A stretch of 64,000 nucleotides of DNA, taken from positions 248,001 to 312,000 of the forward strand of contig NZ_LR723670.1 in assembly GCF_902502825.2 (NCBI RefSeq), given 5' to 3'. The notes beneath the pieces are model-generated. The model made no database searches. It was not told where the DNA came from and saw only the letters and a list, made by a program, of their open reading frames with translations. The DNA comes from Pseudorhizobium flavum (GTDB lineage: Bacteria > Pseudomonadota > Alphaproteobacteria > Rhizobiales > Rhizobiaceae). Below, piece by piece: positions 16,892-24,545 of the stretch; positions within the stretch are counted from its first letter, which is position 1, and each line of letters starts with the position of its first letter. Made by a program: the position numbers and the translations under genes.

Positions 16892-17569
16892 ATGACAAAA
16901 TCCGGAACGTTCAACACCTTGAGCCGAGCACTAATGGATGCTTGGGTTGCCGCGGATCTGGCGGAGGCAGTTTCGCCGGAGGTCTTGTATCGGGATATCC
17001 TCGACCACCTCTCGATCAAGATGCGGCTGACCGTGGTTGATATCAGAGCCGACGATCCGAATGACTGGTATCTGGATGCAAAACGTGAGTTTCGGTTCGT
17101 ATCCCGTCTCATCAACGTGCAAAGCCTGCTGACGGGGAGGATAGGCGACTTTTCAGACCAATCGTTCATGCACCAGTCGGTTCTGCCCCACTACCAGAAG
17201 GTCATCGCGGGGAGGAAGCCGGCGATCGACTTCGTTAACACCAGGATATTGGGCCTCAATGTCGGTTATGACCGTATCGTTCTACCGCAGAAGACCAACG
17301 GTCGGCCGGAGTGGCTAATCTCCATGACCGAAGGAAGGTTTCTGGTGAAGCCCATCGACACGAATCATGACCTTGACGTGTCGGACGAACGGATCACGCA
17401 ACTCCTTATGGAAGGCTTGACGTCCAAGGAGATCGCTGCGGAAATTGGCATGTCCCACCGCACCGTTGAGCATCGCCTGGACGTCCTGAAGGGGCGCTAC
17501 GGTGCGAGAAATATCGTGCATCTGGTAACGATGCTGTTCGGTAACCATCTGCGCCAAGGGCGGGGTTAG
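16892..17569 (+). CDS. LuxR-family transcriptional regulator with PAS-like N-terminal domain
   Basis: 225-aa regulator. The C-terminal GerE/LuxR helix-turn-helix spans about residues 165-215 (ERITQLLMEGLTSKEIAAEIGMSHRTVEHRLDVLK). The N-terminal 150 residues (FMHQSVLPHYQKVIAGRKPA, YDRIVLPQKTNGRPEWLIS) look like a PAS-type sensor fold rather than an acyl-homoserine-lactone-binding domain, since I cannot find the usual W/Y/D/W ligand residues; no luxI is in the window. A perfect 9-bp inverted repeat precedes it. It converges on the 237-aa gene with a 31-base gap. GC content is uneven (one 60-base stretch counted by hand is 50%), hinting at acquired DNA. The signal and targets are unknown. Confidence 0.8.
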   Translation: MTKSGTFNTLSRALMDAWVAADLAEAVSPEVLYRDILDHLSIKMRLTVVDIRADDPNDWYLDAKREFRFVSRLINVQSLLTGRIGDFSDQSFMHQSVLPHYQKVIAGRKPAIDFVNTRILGLNVGYDRIVLPQKTNGRPEWLISMTEGRFLVKPIDTNHDLDVSDERITQLLMEGLTSKEIAAEIGMSHRTVEHRLDVLKGRYGARNIVHLVTMLFGNHLRQGRG

Positions 17570-17600
17570 CCTCGAATTCCCGAGGCCGTGCTCCGCTTGA

Positions 17601-18314
17601 TCAAGATGACAACACTTGAACGGCCCCTGCCGGCTTGGCTCTCGCGCGCAGAGCGGCGACGGTAAGGCCGGTGCTCGATGATGCGATGTTGTATAATGCA
17701 GTGGTGAGATCCTTAGTGCGGAATGCGACAGCTTGTTCGCCGCGGCTGTGGTCAAAACCGATCGCGTTCCCGTTCCGATCGACCATCAGATGGATACCAA
17801 AGAAGATCTGGTCAAAGTTCCTGTTGTTTGGCTTGTAGAAGCCCTCGAAATTGCTCGTGTCTAAGGCGGCATCGAAATTGGCGATGTAGAACTGCAGCAT
17901 CGTCCGGTGTGTAGATTGTTCATCCACGGTGACCTGGCCAAACCTACAAGCACCCAGGTGTGGCGCAGAGGGGAGAACGCTGGATCGCACCGACTTGGTC
18001 ATCTTGTGATTTGCGGGTAAGCGGGAGGAGAACAGCGAGTGTGCATCGTTCCCCAGAATAGCAAGATTCCCGCGTGTTATCTCAGCGATCTGTTTCGCGG
18101 CCATGCCGGCGGAAATGGATCGGAACTTGCGCTTGGATGTGCTGATCGGCTCCGGCTGGTCCTCGCCATGGAACCAGCGTGTATATCGGGCTGAGACGTT
18201 CGCTTGATCGGTGCGGCTTGAAGCAAGAGAAAGCGCATGCTGGCGCACCGTTTTGGAGATGTCATCGCCGAAGCGATCGGCGTAGGTAAGCTTGCTTGCA
18301 GTGGAAATGCTCAT
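17601..18314 (-). CDS. Hypothetical protein, 237 aa, with palindromic upstream sites
   Basis: The ATG has GGAGG 7 bases upstream and the frame runs 237 codons. The N-terminal 60 residues are Ser/Thr/Arg-rich and polar; a central part (FGQVTVDEQSTHRTMLQFYI, then FDQIFFGIHLMVDRNGNA) looks like a globular beta-rich domain; the C-terminus is Ala/Ser-rich. No signal peptide or membrane segment is seen, and I recognise no family. Two 60-base stretches counted by hand are 48% and 55% GC against 60% in neighbouring otsA, consistent with transfer. The 220 bases upstream contain three palindromes. The convergent LuxR-type gene is the obvious candidate regulator. Confidence 0.7.
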   Translation of the reverse strand: MSISTASKLTYADRFGDDISKTVRQHALSLASSRTDQANVSARYTRWFHGEDQPEPISTSKRKFRSISAGMAAKQIAEITRGNLAILGNDAHSLFSSRLPANHKMTKSVRSSVLPSAPHLGACRFGQVTVDEQSTHRTMLQFYIANFDAALDTSNFEGFYKPNNRNFDQIFFGIHLMVDRNGNAIGFDHSRGEQAVAFRTKDLTTALYNIASSSTGLTVAALRARAKPAGAVQVLSS

Positions 18315-18362
18315 CTTGATCCTCCATCCTGGCTGTTAGGCCTGTTTGGAGAACGCTAGAGG

Positions 18363-18390
18363 GCAACCGTTAACGCCATTTGGCGGTTGC
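18363..18390. promoter_or_regulatory. Nested inverted repeat upstream of the 237-aa gene
   Basis: Outer arms GCAACCG (18363-18369) and CGGTTGC (18384-18390) enclose a second dyad CGCCA/TGGCG (18374-18385). It lies 49-76 bases before the ATG, where an activator or repressor would sit, and shares ACCG...CGGT ends with the other local palindromes. GCAACCGT is repeated at 18389. Confidence 0.4.
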
Positions 18391-18392
18391 AA

Positions 18393-18409
18393 CCGTAGAT
18401 TTACGGTCG
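18393..18409. promoter_or_regulatory. Proximal copy of a repeated 17-bp palindromic box
   Basis: ACCGTA/TACGGT arms around GATT, 79 bases upstream of the 237-aa gene start. It matches the distal box at 18476-18492 at 16 of 17 positions (consensus CCGTAGATYTACGGTCG). Repeated, palindromic, same orientation and 83 bases apart (about eight helical turns): the layout of a two-site operator. Confidence 0.55.
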
Positions 18410-18475
18410 AGTCGGGGAGGGTAGTCTCTCCAGGAGATTATGGACTGGTTTACTCAACGGGTTTCTATCTTGGCC

Positions 18476-18492
18476 CCGTAGATCTACGGTCG
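18476..18492. promoter_or_regulatory. Distal copy of the repeated 17-bp palindromic box
   Basis: Its core (18476-18489) is a perfect 14-bp palindrome, CCGTAGATCTACGG, followed by TCG as in the proximal copy. It lies 47 bases beyond the otsA stop codon, so it belongs to the 237-aa gene's upstream region rather than to otsA's promoter. Confidence 0.55.
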
Positions 18493-18538
18493 CCGGGCCG
18501 AGAAGGCGCATGATAGACCCGGTTGCGCTCGCCGGCTC

Positions 18539-19912
18539 TCAAGCCTGCAGATCCTTCAGGAAATCGTCGCACCAGCGCATGACATCCCGTTCGAGAAGGT
18601 GGTCCATCATCCCGCGCCACCGCTCCTGCCGTTCCTCCAGCGACATACTGAGGCCACGGGCGATGGCATTGGCCGTACCCTCGATGTCATAGGGGTTGAC
18701 CAGCAGCGCCCCTCGAAGTTCCCGGGCGGCGCCGGCGAAACGGGAAAGCACGAGAACACCGGGATCTTCCGGGTCCTGCGCCGCGACATATTCCTTGGCA
18801 ACCAGGTTCATGCCGTCGCGCAACGGAGTGACCAGTCCGATCTTGGCAAGTCGGTACAAGCCGGCAAGCACCGGGCGGCCGATCGATCGATTGATGTAGC
18901 GGATCGGCACCCAGTCCACCGTGCCCATGGCACCGTTCACCCGGCCCGCCTGTTCGGCCACGGTGCGCTGCATCGCTTCATACTCCGGCACTTCGGAGCG
19001 CGATTTCGGCGTGATCTGCAGATAGGTCACCTTGTTGTGGTAACCGGGATTGGCTTTCACGAATTGTTCGAACGCATCGATCCGCTGGGTGATCCCCTTT
19101 GAATAGTCCAGCCGGTCAACGCCAATGATCAGGTCGCGCCCTTCGATGCTCTGTCGCGCCTTTCGCACCATGATGTTGCTTGCCGCCTTGCGCGCGAAGT
19201 CGGCGAACGCGGCCGTCTCGATGCCAATCCCGTAGTAGCCGCCCCTGAATGTCCTGCCATAGGAGGTGAACCGCCCATCGCCGAGGGCCTCGCCAATGCC
19301 CTCGCGCACGAGACCGCCCCCGAAGTTCGAAAGATCGTGGTCGGTCTGGAAACCAACGAGGTCATAGTGCGACAGGCCGCGCATGATTTCCTCATGCACC
19401 GGCATGGTGAACAGCACGTCGGCCGGAGGCCATGGGATGTGCAGGAAGAAGCCGATCTTGTTCTTGAAGCCCATCTGCCGCAGTTCCGCCGCGAGCGGGA
19501 TCAGGTGATAGTCATGCACCCAGATGACGTCGTCTTCCTGCAACAGCGGTGCAAGACGATGCGCAAAGAAGCGGTTCACGCGGAAGTAACCGGCCATTTC
19601 CTTGCGACCGTATTCGGCAAGGTCGAGACGGTAATGGCAGATCGGCCAGAGAACGCGATTGGCGAAGCCCTCGTAGTATTCCTCCACGTCCGTCTTCGTC
19701 AGGTCCGTCAGCGCATAGGTGATATTGCCATGCTGCTGCTGGGCGAGTGGCTCAGGCTCACGGGAACCGCTGGACTTTCCGGACCAGCCCATCCAGATCC
19801 CGCCCCGCTCCTGTAGAGCCGCCTGCAAGGCGACAGCCAGTCCACCGGCTGGCGCAGCCCCGCCCTTTGCCGGCAGTGTCACACGGTTCGAAACGACCAC
19901 AAGACGGCTCAA
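18539..19912 (-). CDS. otsA: Alpha,alpha-trehalose-phosphate synthase (UDP-forming)
   Basis: GT20 glycosyltransferase that makes trehalose-6-phosphate from UDP-glucose and glucose-6-phosphate for osmo- and desiccation protection; 457 aa, a normal OtsA length. The start MSRLVVVSNRVTLPAKGGAAPAGGLA contains the conserved N-loop, WVHDYHLIPLAAELRQMG is the substrate region, VDRLDYSKGI the GT-B signature and PLRDGMNLVAKEYVAAQ the nucleotide-sugar site. It overlaps otsB by 4 bases, so the two are a translationally coupled operon. Confidence 0.96.
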   Translation of the reverse strand: MSRLVVVSNRVTLPAKGGAAPAGGLAVALQAALQERGGIWMGWSGKSSGSREPEPLAQQQHGNITYALTDLTKTDVEEYYEGFANRVLWPICHYRLDLAEYGRKEMAGYFRVNRFFAHRLAPLLQEDDVIWVHDYHLIPLAAELRQMGFKNKIGFFLHIPWPPADVLFTMPVHEEIMRGLSHYDLVGFQTDHDLSNFGGGLVREGIGEALGDGRFTSYGRTFRGGYYGIGIETAAFADFARKAASNIMVRKARQSIEGRDLIIGVDRLDYSKGITQRIDAFEQFVKANPGYHNKVTYLQITPKSRSEVPEYEAMQRTVAEQAGRVNGAMGTVDWVPIRYINRSIGRPVLAGLYRLAKIGLVTPLRDGMNLVAKEYVAAQDPEDPGVLVLSRFAGAARELRGALLVNPYDIEGTANAIARGLSMSLEERQERWRGMMDHLLERDVMRWCDDFLKDLQA

Positions 19913-20772
19913 GCGGTTCTTCCTTTCAAGGATGATGGCAATGATGTTGAGGATGGAAATTCGGAACCATCGCCCGCTGTCGCTGCACGTGCGAGGGCCT
20001 GGCGAAGGTCCTCCGCGGATGCGATGATGCCACGGGCCTCTGTGCCCCCAGGGGCATCAGCGATGCGGATCGAGTGGCCACCCATCCGGTTAACGATCCG
20101 GAACATTTCCTCGTCGGTCACGTCGTCGCCGATGGCGATCGGACGTCGTCCACGAAACGGCGCCTCCTCAAGATAGGACTGGACTGCGCTTCCCTTGTTG
20201 GCGCGCGCTGGCCGGATCTCGAAAACCATCTTGCCCCGCTGCAGCGTGAAATCGGAGCCGGCCTGGAGCAGGTAGAACTCCATCGCCTTTTCGACCTCGT
20301 CGCGCCACTCCGGCGCCTGGCGATAATGCGCCGCAACCGCTGCTCCCTTGTCCTCGACGAGGACGCCCGGCCACTGTCCGGCCGCTGCCGCGAGCGCAGC
20401 CTTCACCTCCTCGAAGGCCGATGTGGCCGCCACCGCGTCCACCGAGCCGTCGACCATGCGCCTTTCGGCGCCATGGAGTCCGGCGACGGGAAGCTCGTAG
20501 GGTTGGAAAAGCTTGTCGGCATAGGGAAGAGCCCGGCCTGTCACCAGTGCCAGCGCTCCGTTCAGGCGCCTCGAGAGCGCCACAAGATGGCCTGGCAGAT
20601 CAGGCGGTACCACGATAGCGTCCGGCGAGGGGGCGATATCGACGAGGGTACCGTCGATGTCGAGGAAGAGGGCCCAGGCGTCCGGTTCCCGCGTCAGCGC
20701 ATCGACCAACCATTCGATCTGTTGAAGCGGCCCTTCCGGTGTCCCGGATTGCGACGGATCTAAGTGTTGCAT
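19909..20772 (-). CDS. otsB: Trehalose-6-phosphate phosphatase
   Basis: HAD-superfamily phosphatase, 287 aa, that converts trehalose-6-phosphate to trehalose. Motif I is LFLDIDGTLVDIAP (nucleophile D38, D40), motif II ALVTGR, and motif IV AIGDDVTDEEMF. It is the first gene of otsB-otsA. The 185-base region upstream (20773-20957) is shared with the divergent amidotransferase gene and contains a CGGTTAA/TTAACCG repeat (20887-20920) that may or may not be meaningful. Confidence 0.96.
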   Translation of the reverse strand: MQHLDPSQSGTPEGPLQQIEWLVDALTREPDAWALFLDIDGTLVDIAPSPDAIVVPPDLPGHLVALSRRLNGALALVTGRALPYADKLFQPYELPVAGLHGAERRMVDGSVDAVAATSAFEEVKAALAAAAGQWPGVLVEDKGAAVAAHYRQAPEWRDEVEKAMEFYLLQAGSDFTLQRGKMVFEIRPARANKGSAVQSYLEEAPFRGRRPIAIGDDVTDEEMFRIVNRMGGHSIRIADAPGGTEARGIIASAEDLRQALARAATAGDGSEFPSSTSLPSSLKGRTA

Positions 20773-20957
20773 GCGCCTTTATCTATACCGTTGAACCGAC
20801 GTGACAAGGTCGAGGCAGGGTCCGGCTGCCATGGAAGACGCGCCGGGCGGTCATAAATCCGCCATGCTCGGTGACCGATTTACGCTCGGTTAACGATCTG
20901 CGTTGAAACTTGTTTAACCGGCAGCATGCGCTGCCCGTGACCGAAGTCAGAGGGAAC

Positions 20958-21752
20958 ATGTGCCGCTGGGCAGCCTATCGCGGTGATCCAATCTATCTCG
21001 AGGAGCTAGTCTCTTCCCCCGCCCATTCGCTGATCGAGCAGTCGCATTGTGCGACCCGAGCGAAGACTGCGACGAATGGCGACGGTTTCGGGATCGCCTG
21101 GTACGGAGACAGGCCGGAGCCTGGACGCTACCGCGACATCCTTCCCGCCTGGTCCGACTGCAACCTGCGCAGCATTGCGCGCCAGATCCGTTCGCCGCTT
21201 TTCCTGGCCCATGTGCGAGCCGCGACCCATGGGGCAACCCGCCGCGACAACTGCCACCCGTTCGTGCATGGACGCTGGTGCTTCATGCACAATGGCCAGA
21301 TCTCGGGCTTCGACCGCATTCGCCGGCGCATGGAAAGCCTCCTTTCCGACGAACTCTTCCATGCCCGCACCGGCACCACTGACTCGGAACTGCTTTTCCT
21401 CCTGGCGCTGGAATTCGGGCTGGAGGTCGACCCTCATGCCGCCATCGCCCGAGCCATTGCCACCGTGGAGAGCCTTTCTGAAGAAGTCTGCGGCGATGTG
21501 CTCGTTCGCTTCACCGCCGCCTTCTCCAATGGGGAGGCGCTTTATGCGGTGCGCTACGCAACGGACGACAAGCCCCCGACGCTCTATGCCGCGCCGCTCG
21601 GCAACACGTTGAGCTACTGCCTCGTTTCCGAGCCGCTGAACGACGACACGGATTCCTGGGCGGAAATTCCCAATGGATCGATGATCGTCGTGAACGACCG
21701 CGGCCTCGATGCCGAGCCCTTCCTGCCAGAGGCGACGGCGCGAGCGGCCTAG
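20958..21752 (+). CDS. Class II glutamine amidotransferase (YafJ-like)
   Basis: 264-aa protein whose ATG at 20958 places a cysteine at position 2 (MCRWAAYRG), the N-terminal nucleophile of class II amidotransferases; AGAGGG lies just upstream. The frame is open further 5', but a longer start would bury that cysteine. NGDGFGIAWYG, LAHVRAATHGA, NCHPFVHGRWCFMHNGQ and TTDSELLF are the glutaminase motifs. No synthase domain follows, so it is a stand-alone glutaminase-type protein of unknown acceptor. Its stop overlaps the convergent coaBC stop at a CTAG. Confidence 0.93.
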   Translation: MCRWAAYRGDPIYLEELVSSPAHSLIEQSHCATRAKTATNGDGFGIAWYGDRPEPGRYRDILPAWSDCNLRSIARQIRSPLFLAHVRAATHGATRRDNCHPFVHGRWCFMHNGQISGFDRIRRRMESLLSDELFHARTGTTDSELLFLLALEFGLEVDPHAAIARAIATVESLSEEVCGDVLVRFTAAFSNGEALYAVRYATDDKPPTLYAAPLGNTLSYCLVSEPLNDDTDSWAEIPNGSMIVVNDRGLDAEPFLPEATARAA

Positions 21753-22975
21753 CGCTCTGTAAGCCGCTCGGCGATCAGACGGGCGAGCCTGTCAGCCACT
21801 TCATCCTTGGTGAGATCCGGCCAGGCTTCCACGCCCGTTGGGGAGAGGATCTTCACCCGGTTGCGGCTGCCTCCCATGATCCCCGTTTCTGGCGAAACGT
21901 CATTGGCGACGATGAGGTCGGCACCTTTCCGCTCGAGCTTGCGGAGCGCGTTTTCCTCGATGTCCTGCGTTTCGGCCGCAAACCCCACAACCACGCGCGG
22001 GCGCTTCTCGTGATGGCCGACGGTCTTCAGGATGTCCGGATTCTCCGTCAGGATCAGCGGGGCAGGGGCCTCTCCCGCCTGCTTCTTGATCTTCTGATCG
22101 GAGGAGGTGGCAACGCGCCAGTCCGCAACGGCCGCAACCATTACCGCGATGTCGACGGGCAGCCGCGACAGCACGGCGTCATGCATCTCTTCCGCACGCT
22201 CGACATGAATCGTCGTCACGCCGGCAGGATCCGGAATGGTGACCGGCCCCGAGACGAGGGTGACGTCGGCGCCAAGACGGGCGAGAGCCGCTGCTATGGC
22301 ATGGCCCTGGCGACCCGAGGAGCGGTTGGCAATGTAACGGACCGGATCGATGGGCTCATGGGTCGGTCCAGACGTGACAAGCGCTGTCCGGCCTTCCAGC
22401 GGCCGATCACCGTCTCGAAGCAGGGCTGCTGCCGCCTCGGCGATCTCGACCGGTTCGGCCATCCGGCCGAGACCTGCCTCGCCGGACTCGGCCATTTCGC
22501 CGCGCATCGGGCCAACGAAGCGTATTCGGTCGGCGCGCAGCATGTCGACATTCCGCTGCGTTGCGGGTGCCGACCACATCTTCGGGTTCATGGCGGGCGC
22601 AGCCAGCACCGGCTTGTCGGTAGCCAGCAGAATGGTGCTGGCGAGGTCGTTGGCAAGGCCATGGGCCATCTTTGCCAGAAGATCGGCGCTCGCAGGCGCA
22701 ATCAGCACCAGATCGCAGTCACGGGCGAGGCGGATATGGCCGACATCCTGCTCGTCCTCGCGTGAGAACAGGTCGCTATAGACATGCGAGGCCGAAAGTG
22801 CCCCAACCGCGAGCGGCGTCACGAACTCCTGTGCGGCGGCCGTCATTACCGGCCGTACGTCCGCGCCGCGCTCCCTGAGCCGCCGGATCAGGTCGAGGCT
22901 CTTGTAGGCGGCGATGCCGCCCGAGATGATCAGAAGAATACGCTTGCCGCCAAGTTCCATGAAGAGACCCGCCAT
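21749..22975 (-). CDS. coaBC: Bifunctional phosphopantothenoylcysteine decarboxylase / phosphopantothenate-cysteine ligase
   Basis: Two consecutive steps of coenzyme A synthesis in one 408-aa protein. The N-terminal flavoprotein CoaC half shows ISGGIAAYKSLDLIR, the catalytic histidine in VGHIRLARDCD (H80) and PAMN (N130). The position of the E. coli active-site cysteine (motif CGDxGxGRM) reads SGEAGLGRM, with Ser at residue 164. The C-terminal CoaB half shows TSGPTHEPIDPVRYIANRSSG and later K/ND residues. The ATG at 22975 lacks a good ribosome site; the ATG at 22960 is an alternative. Confidence 0.95.
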   Translation of the reverse strand: MAGLFMELGGKRILLIISGGIAAYKSLDLIRRLRERGADVRPVMTAAAQEFVTPLAVGALSASHVYSDLFSREDEQDVGHIRLARDCDLVLIAPASADLLAKMAHGLANDLASTILLATDKPVLAAPAMNPKMWSAPATQRNVDMLRADRIRFVGPMRGEMAESGEAGLGRMAEPVEIAEAAAALLRDGDRPLEGRTALVTSGPTHEPIDPVRYIANRSSGRQGHAIAAALARLGADVTLVSGPVTIPDPAGVTTIHVERAEEMHDAVLSRLPVDIAVMVAAVADWRVATSSDQKIKKQAGEAPAPLILTENPDILKTVGHHEKRPRVVVGFAAETQDIEENALRKLERKGADLIVANDVSPETGIMGGSRNRVKILSPTGVEAWPDLTKDEVADRLARLIAERLTER

Positions 22976-23081
22976 GAGAATGCGGCGGAAGCTAAGCGTT
23001 TACCCCAGAAGTTGCAACTTGGGGCAAGCCGGTCGGAACAGGGAAGGGTTGGCCAGCGTTTCGGGGGAAAAGGAGAAAGCC

Positions 23082-23453
23082 ATGGCCAAGAAGAATGCCA
23101 TTCCGAAGAAGGTGGCGGGTTTCAAGGTCCCGAAGACGATCCGCAAATCGAAGCCGTTAAAGGCCCTGCTGGCCAGCAAGACCGGGCGTGACATCCTCGG
23201 CAAGGCTCTGGTAGCCGGGGCAGCAGCTGCCGCCGCGGTCCTGGCGGAGGAACGCGAGGAAGTTGCCACTGCCGGGAAGAAGGGGATGCGAAAGGGTGCG
23301 CGAACGATCGGGATCGCCGGAGACGCACTTCAAAGCGCTGCTCATGCGGCCATGGGGGTCGTGACGGAGTCGGCACGCGAACATTTACCAGACCGGAAGG
23401 AGGGCAGCAGCGGAAGGGACGAGCGCCCTTTCGGCAGCAGCGCTCGCCATTGA
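23082..23453 (+). CDS. Lysine/alanine-rich small protein, 123 aa, unknown function
   Basis: ATG preceded by AAAAGGAG. The first 35 residues are strongly basic (MAKKNAIPKKVAGFKVPKTI), then an alanine-rich helix (GKALVAGAAAAAAVLAEE), a second basic helix (GKKGMRKGARTIG) and a polar Arg/Ser tail. The composition recalls nucleoid-binding or phasin-like proteins, but no family is recognised. The next ORF starts inside its stop codon, suggesting coupled expression. Upstream is the divergent coaBC start, 106 bases away. Confidence 0.6.
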   Translation: MAKKNAIPKKVAGFKVPKTIRKSKPLKALLASKTGRDILGKALVAGAAAAAAVLAEEREEVATAGKKGMRKGARTIGIAGDALQSAAHAAMGVVTESAREHLPDRKEGSSGRDERPFGSSARH

Positions 23454-23740
23454 CCCCCCGGCGAGACAAGGCGCAATCTGCGGGGGCTGCCAAGCCGGGG
23501 CCCGTCAGGCGTCTTGCAAACCGGCGATTTGCAAAATCCGCAGCCGGAAGAATAGGAACAGCGGCCGTCCTGGCAGCGCTCGGGACCCTCGTTCGAAATC
23601 ACCCGCTGATTGCGATGGAGATGGCCGCCGCCGGCTTGAAGAAGGCAGGCAAGGTTGGCGTCACGGAATTCAAGGATCTGCTATCCCCTGTGGAGGAAGG
23701 CTCTTCTCGCCAAGGGGATGCTCCGGGTCGTCCAGTCTAG
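23450..23740 (+). CDS. Small basic protein, 96 aa, unknown function, coupled to the preceding ORF
   Basis: TTG start at 23450 overlaps the preceding TGA (ATTGA arrangement). The product has a basic N-terminus (RRLANRRFAKSAAGRIG), a hydrophobic segment AAVLAALGTLVRN (about residues 36-50) and an amphipathic helix (MEMAAAGLKKAGKVG). No good ribosome site is visible, so it would depend on coupling. Its layout (basic, then Ala-rich helix) echoes the upstream protein, so a duplication, or one gene split by a frameshift, is possible. Confidence is modest. Confidence 0.42.
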   Translation: MTPRRDKAQSAGAAKPGPVRRLANRRFAKSAAGRIGTAAVLAALGTLVRNHPLIAMEMAAAGLKKAGKVGVTEFKDLLSPVEEGSSRQGDAPGRPV

Positions 23741-23747
23741 GCAGCAG

Positions 23748-24545
23748 CTAGTCTGCAGCTTCTGCCGTTGTCGTTGCTTGCTTCGTCAGCTTGAACTCGG
23801 CCATCTCTTGAGGCGTCAGGTAGTAGAGCCTGTCCGGCGGGGTCTCCAGCGCATTGAGCCAGAGACCGGCGCCAATCCCCATCTCTTCCAGATGCCGGAC
23901 AATCCTCGCCGTGGTGTTCTGGGCGCCGGACATCGCCTCTTCTGCCGTCGGCCGGGCTTGCCCTCCGTTGAAGACCTGATGGACGCCGACGACGGCATCG
24001 GCTTCCGCCTCGCGAACCACGCCGCCGGCAAAAACCAGAGGACAGGAGGATGCGCAGAGCGCCTTGGTTTCGACCTTTGTGTTCAGCCCTCGCTCCCGAA
24101 TGAGCCGCGAGATCTCCAGCGCGTCGTCGACCGAACCGCCCGGCGAGTTCAGCGTAACGGACTTCACGTATTCGCCGCGAGCCTCGATCTCTTTGGCGAA
24201 ACGCGCCGCGGCACCGACATCAATGGAGCCTTCTGCCTTCAGTTCTCCGCCCGCGGCGAGTTCGAACCGGATTGGTTGGCGGAGGACCTCCGGAGGGGTG
24301 GCCGGCTGTACCGGCGGCGCTTGCGGCACCCCGTCCGTCAGCGCGGGCGGCAGGACCGGCGCATCCGTTCGCAATGGGTCATGACCGGGAAGCGAGGCAT
24401 TCGCCAGGCTCAACTCGCGCATATCGATGAAGACGAAGGCGGCCGAAGCGAGCAACAAGCCGAAGAACGCATAGCGCATCAACGAGCCATCGTCGGTCCG
24501 CAGGAAGAGATCCTTGAGGCGTGAGGCAAGGCGGGATGGCCTCAT
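23748..24545 (-). CDS. Membrane-anchored ClpP/SppA-like serine protease-fold protein
   Basis: 265 aa. A cytoplasmic basic N-terminus is followed by one membrane helix (residues about 24-41) and a Pro-rich linker, placing the C-terminal ClpP-like domain in the periplasm. That domain has LNSPGGSVDDALEISRLI (oxyanion-hole glycines), CASSCPLVFAGG (candidate nucleophile S166 or S167) and VGVHQVF (H189, matching the ClpP HQ position). It resembles COG3904-type predicted periplasmic proteins. The start overlaps the stop of the upstream membrane protein by 4 bases, so the two are almost certainly functional partners. The substrate is unknown. Confidence 0.75.
   Translation of the reverse strand: MRPSRLASRLKDLFLRTDDGSLMRYAFFGLLLASAAFVFIDMRELSLANASLPGHDPLRTDAPVLPPALTDGVPQAPPVQPATPPEVLRQPIRFELAAGGELKAEGSIDVGAAARFAKEIEARGEYVKSVTLNSPGGSVDDALEISRLIRERGLNTKVETKALCASSCPLVFAGGVVREAEADAVVGVHQVFNGGQARPTAEEAMSGAQNTTARIVRHLEEMGIGAGLWLNALETPPDRLYYLTPQEMAEFKLTKQATTTAEAAD

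Noticed and set aside
16892..17569. Acyl-homoserine-lactone quorum-sensing receptor
   Set aside because: The N-terminal domain lacks the conserved ligand-pocket residues and no synthase gene is in the window.
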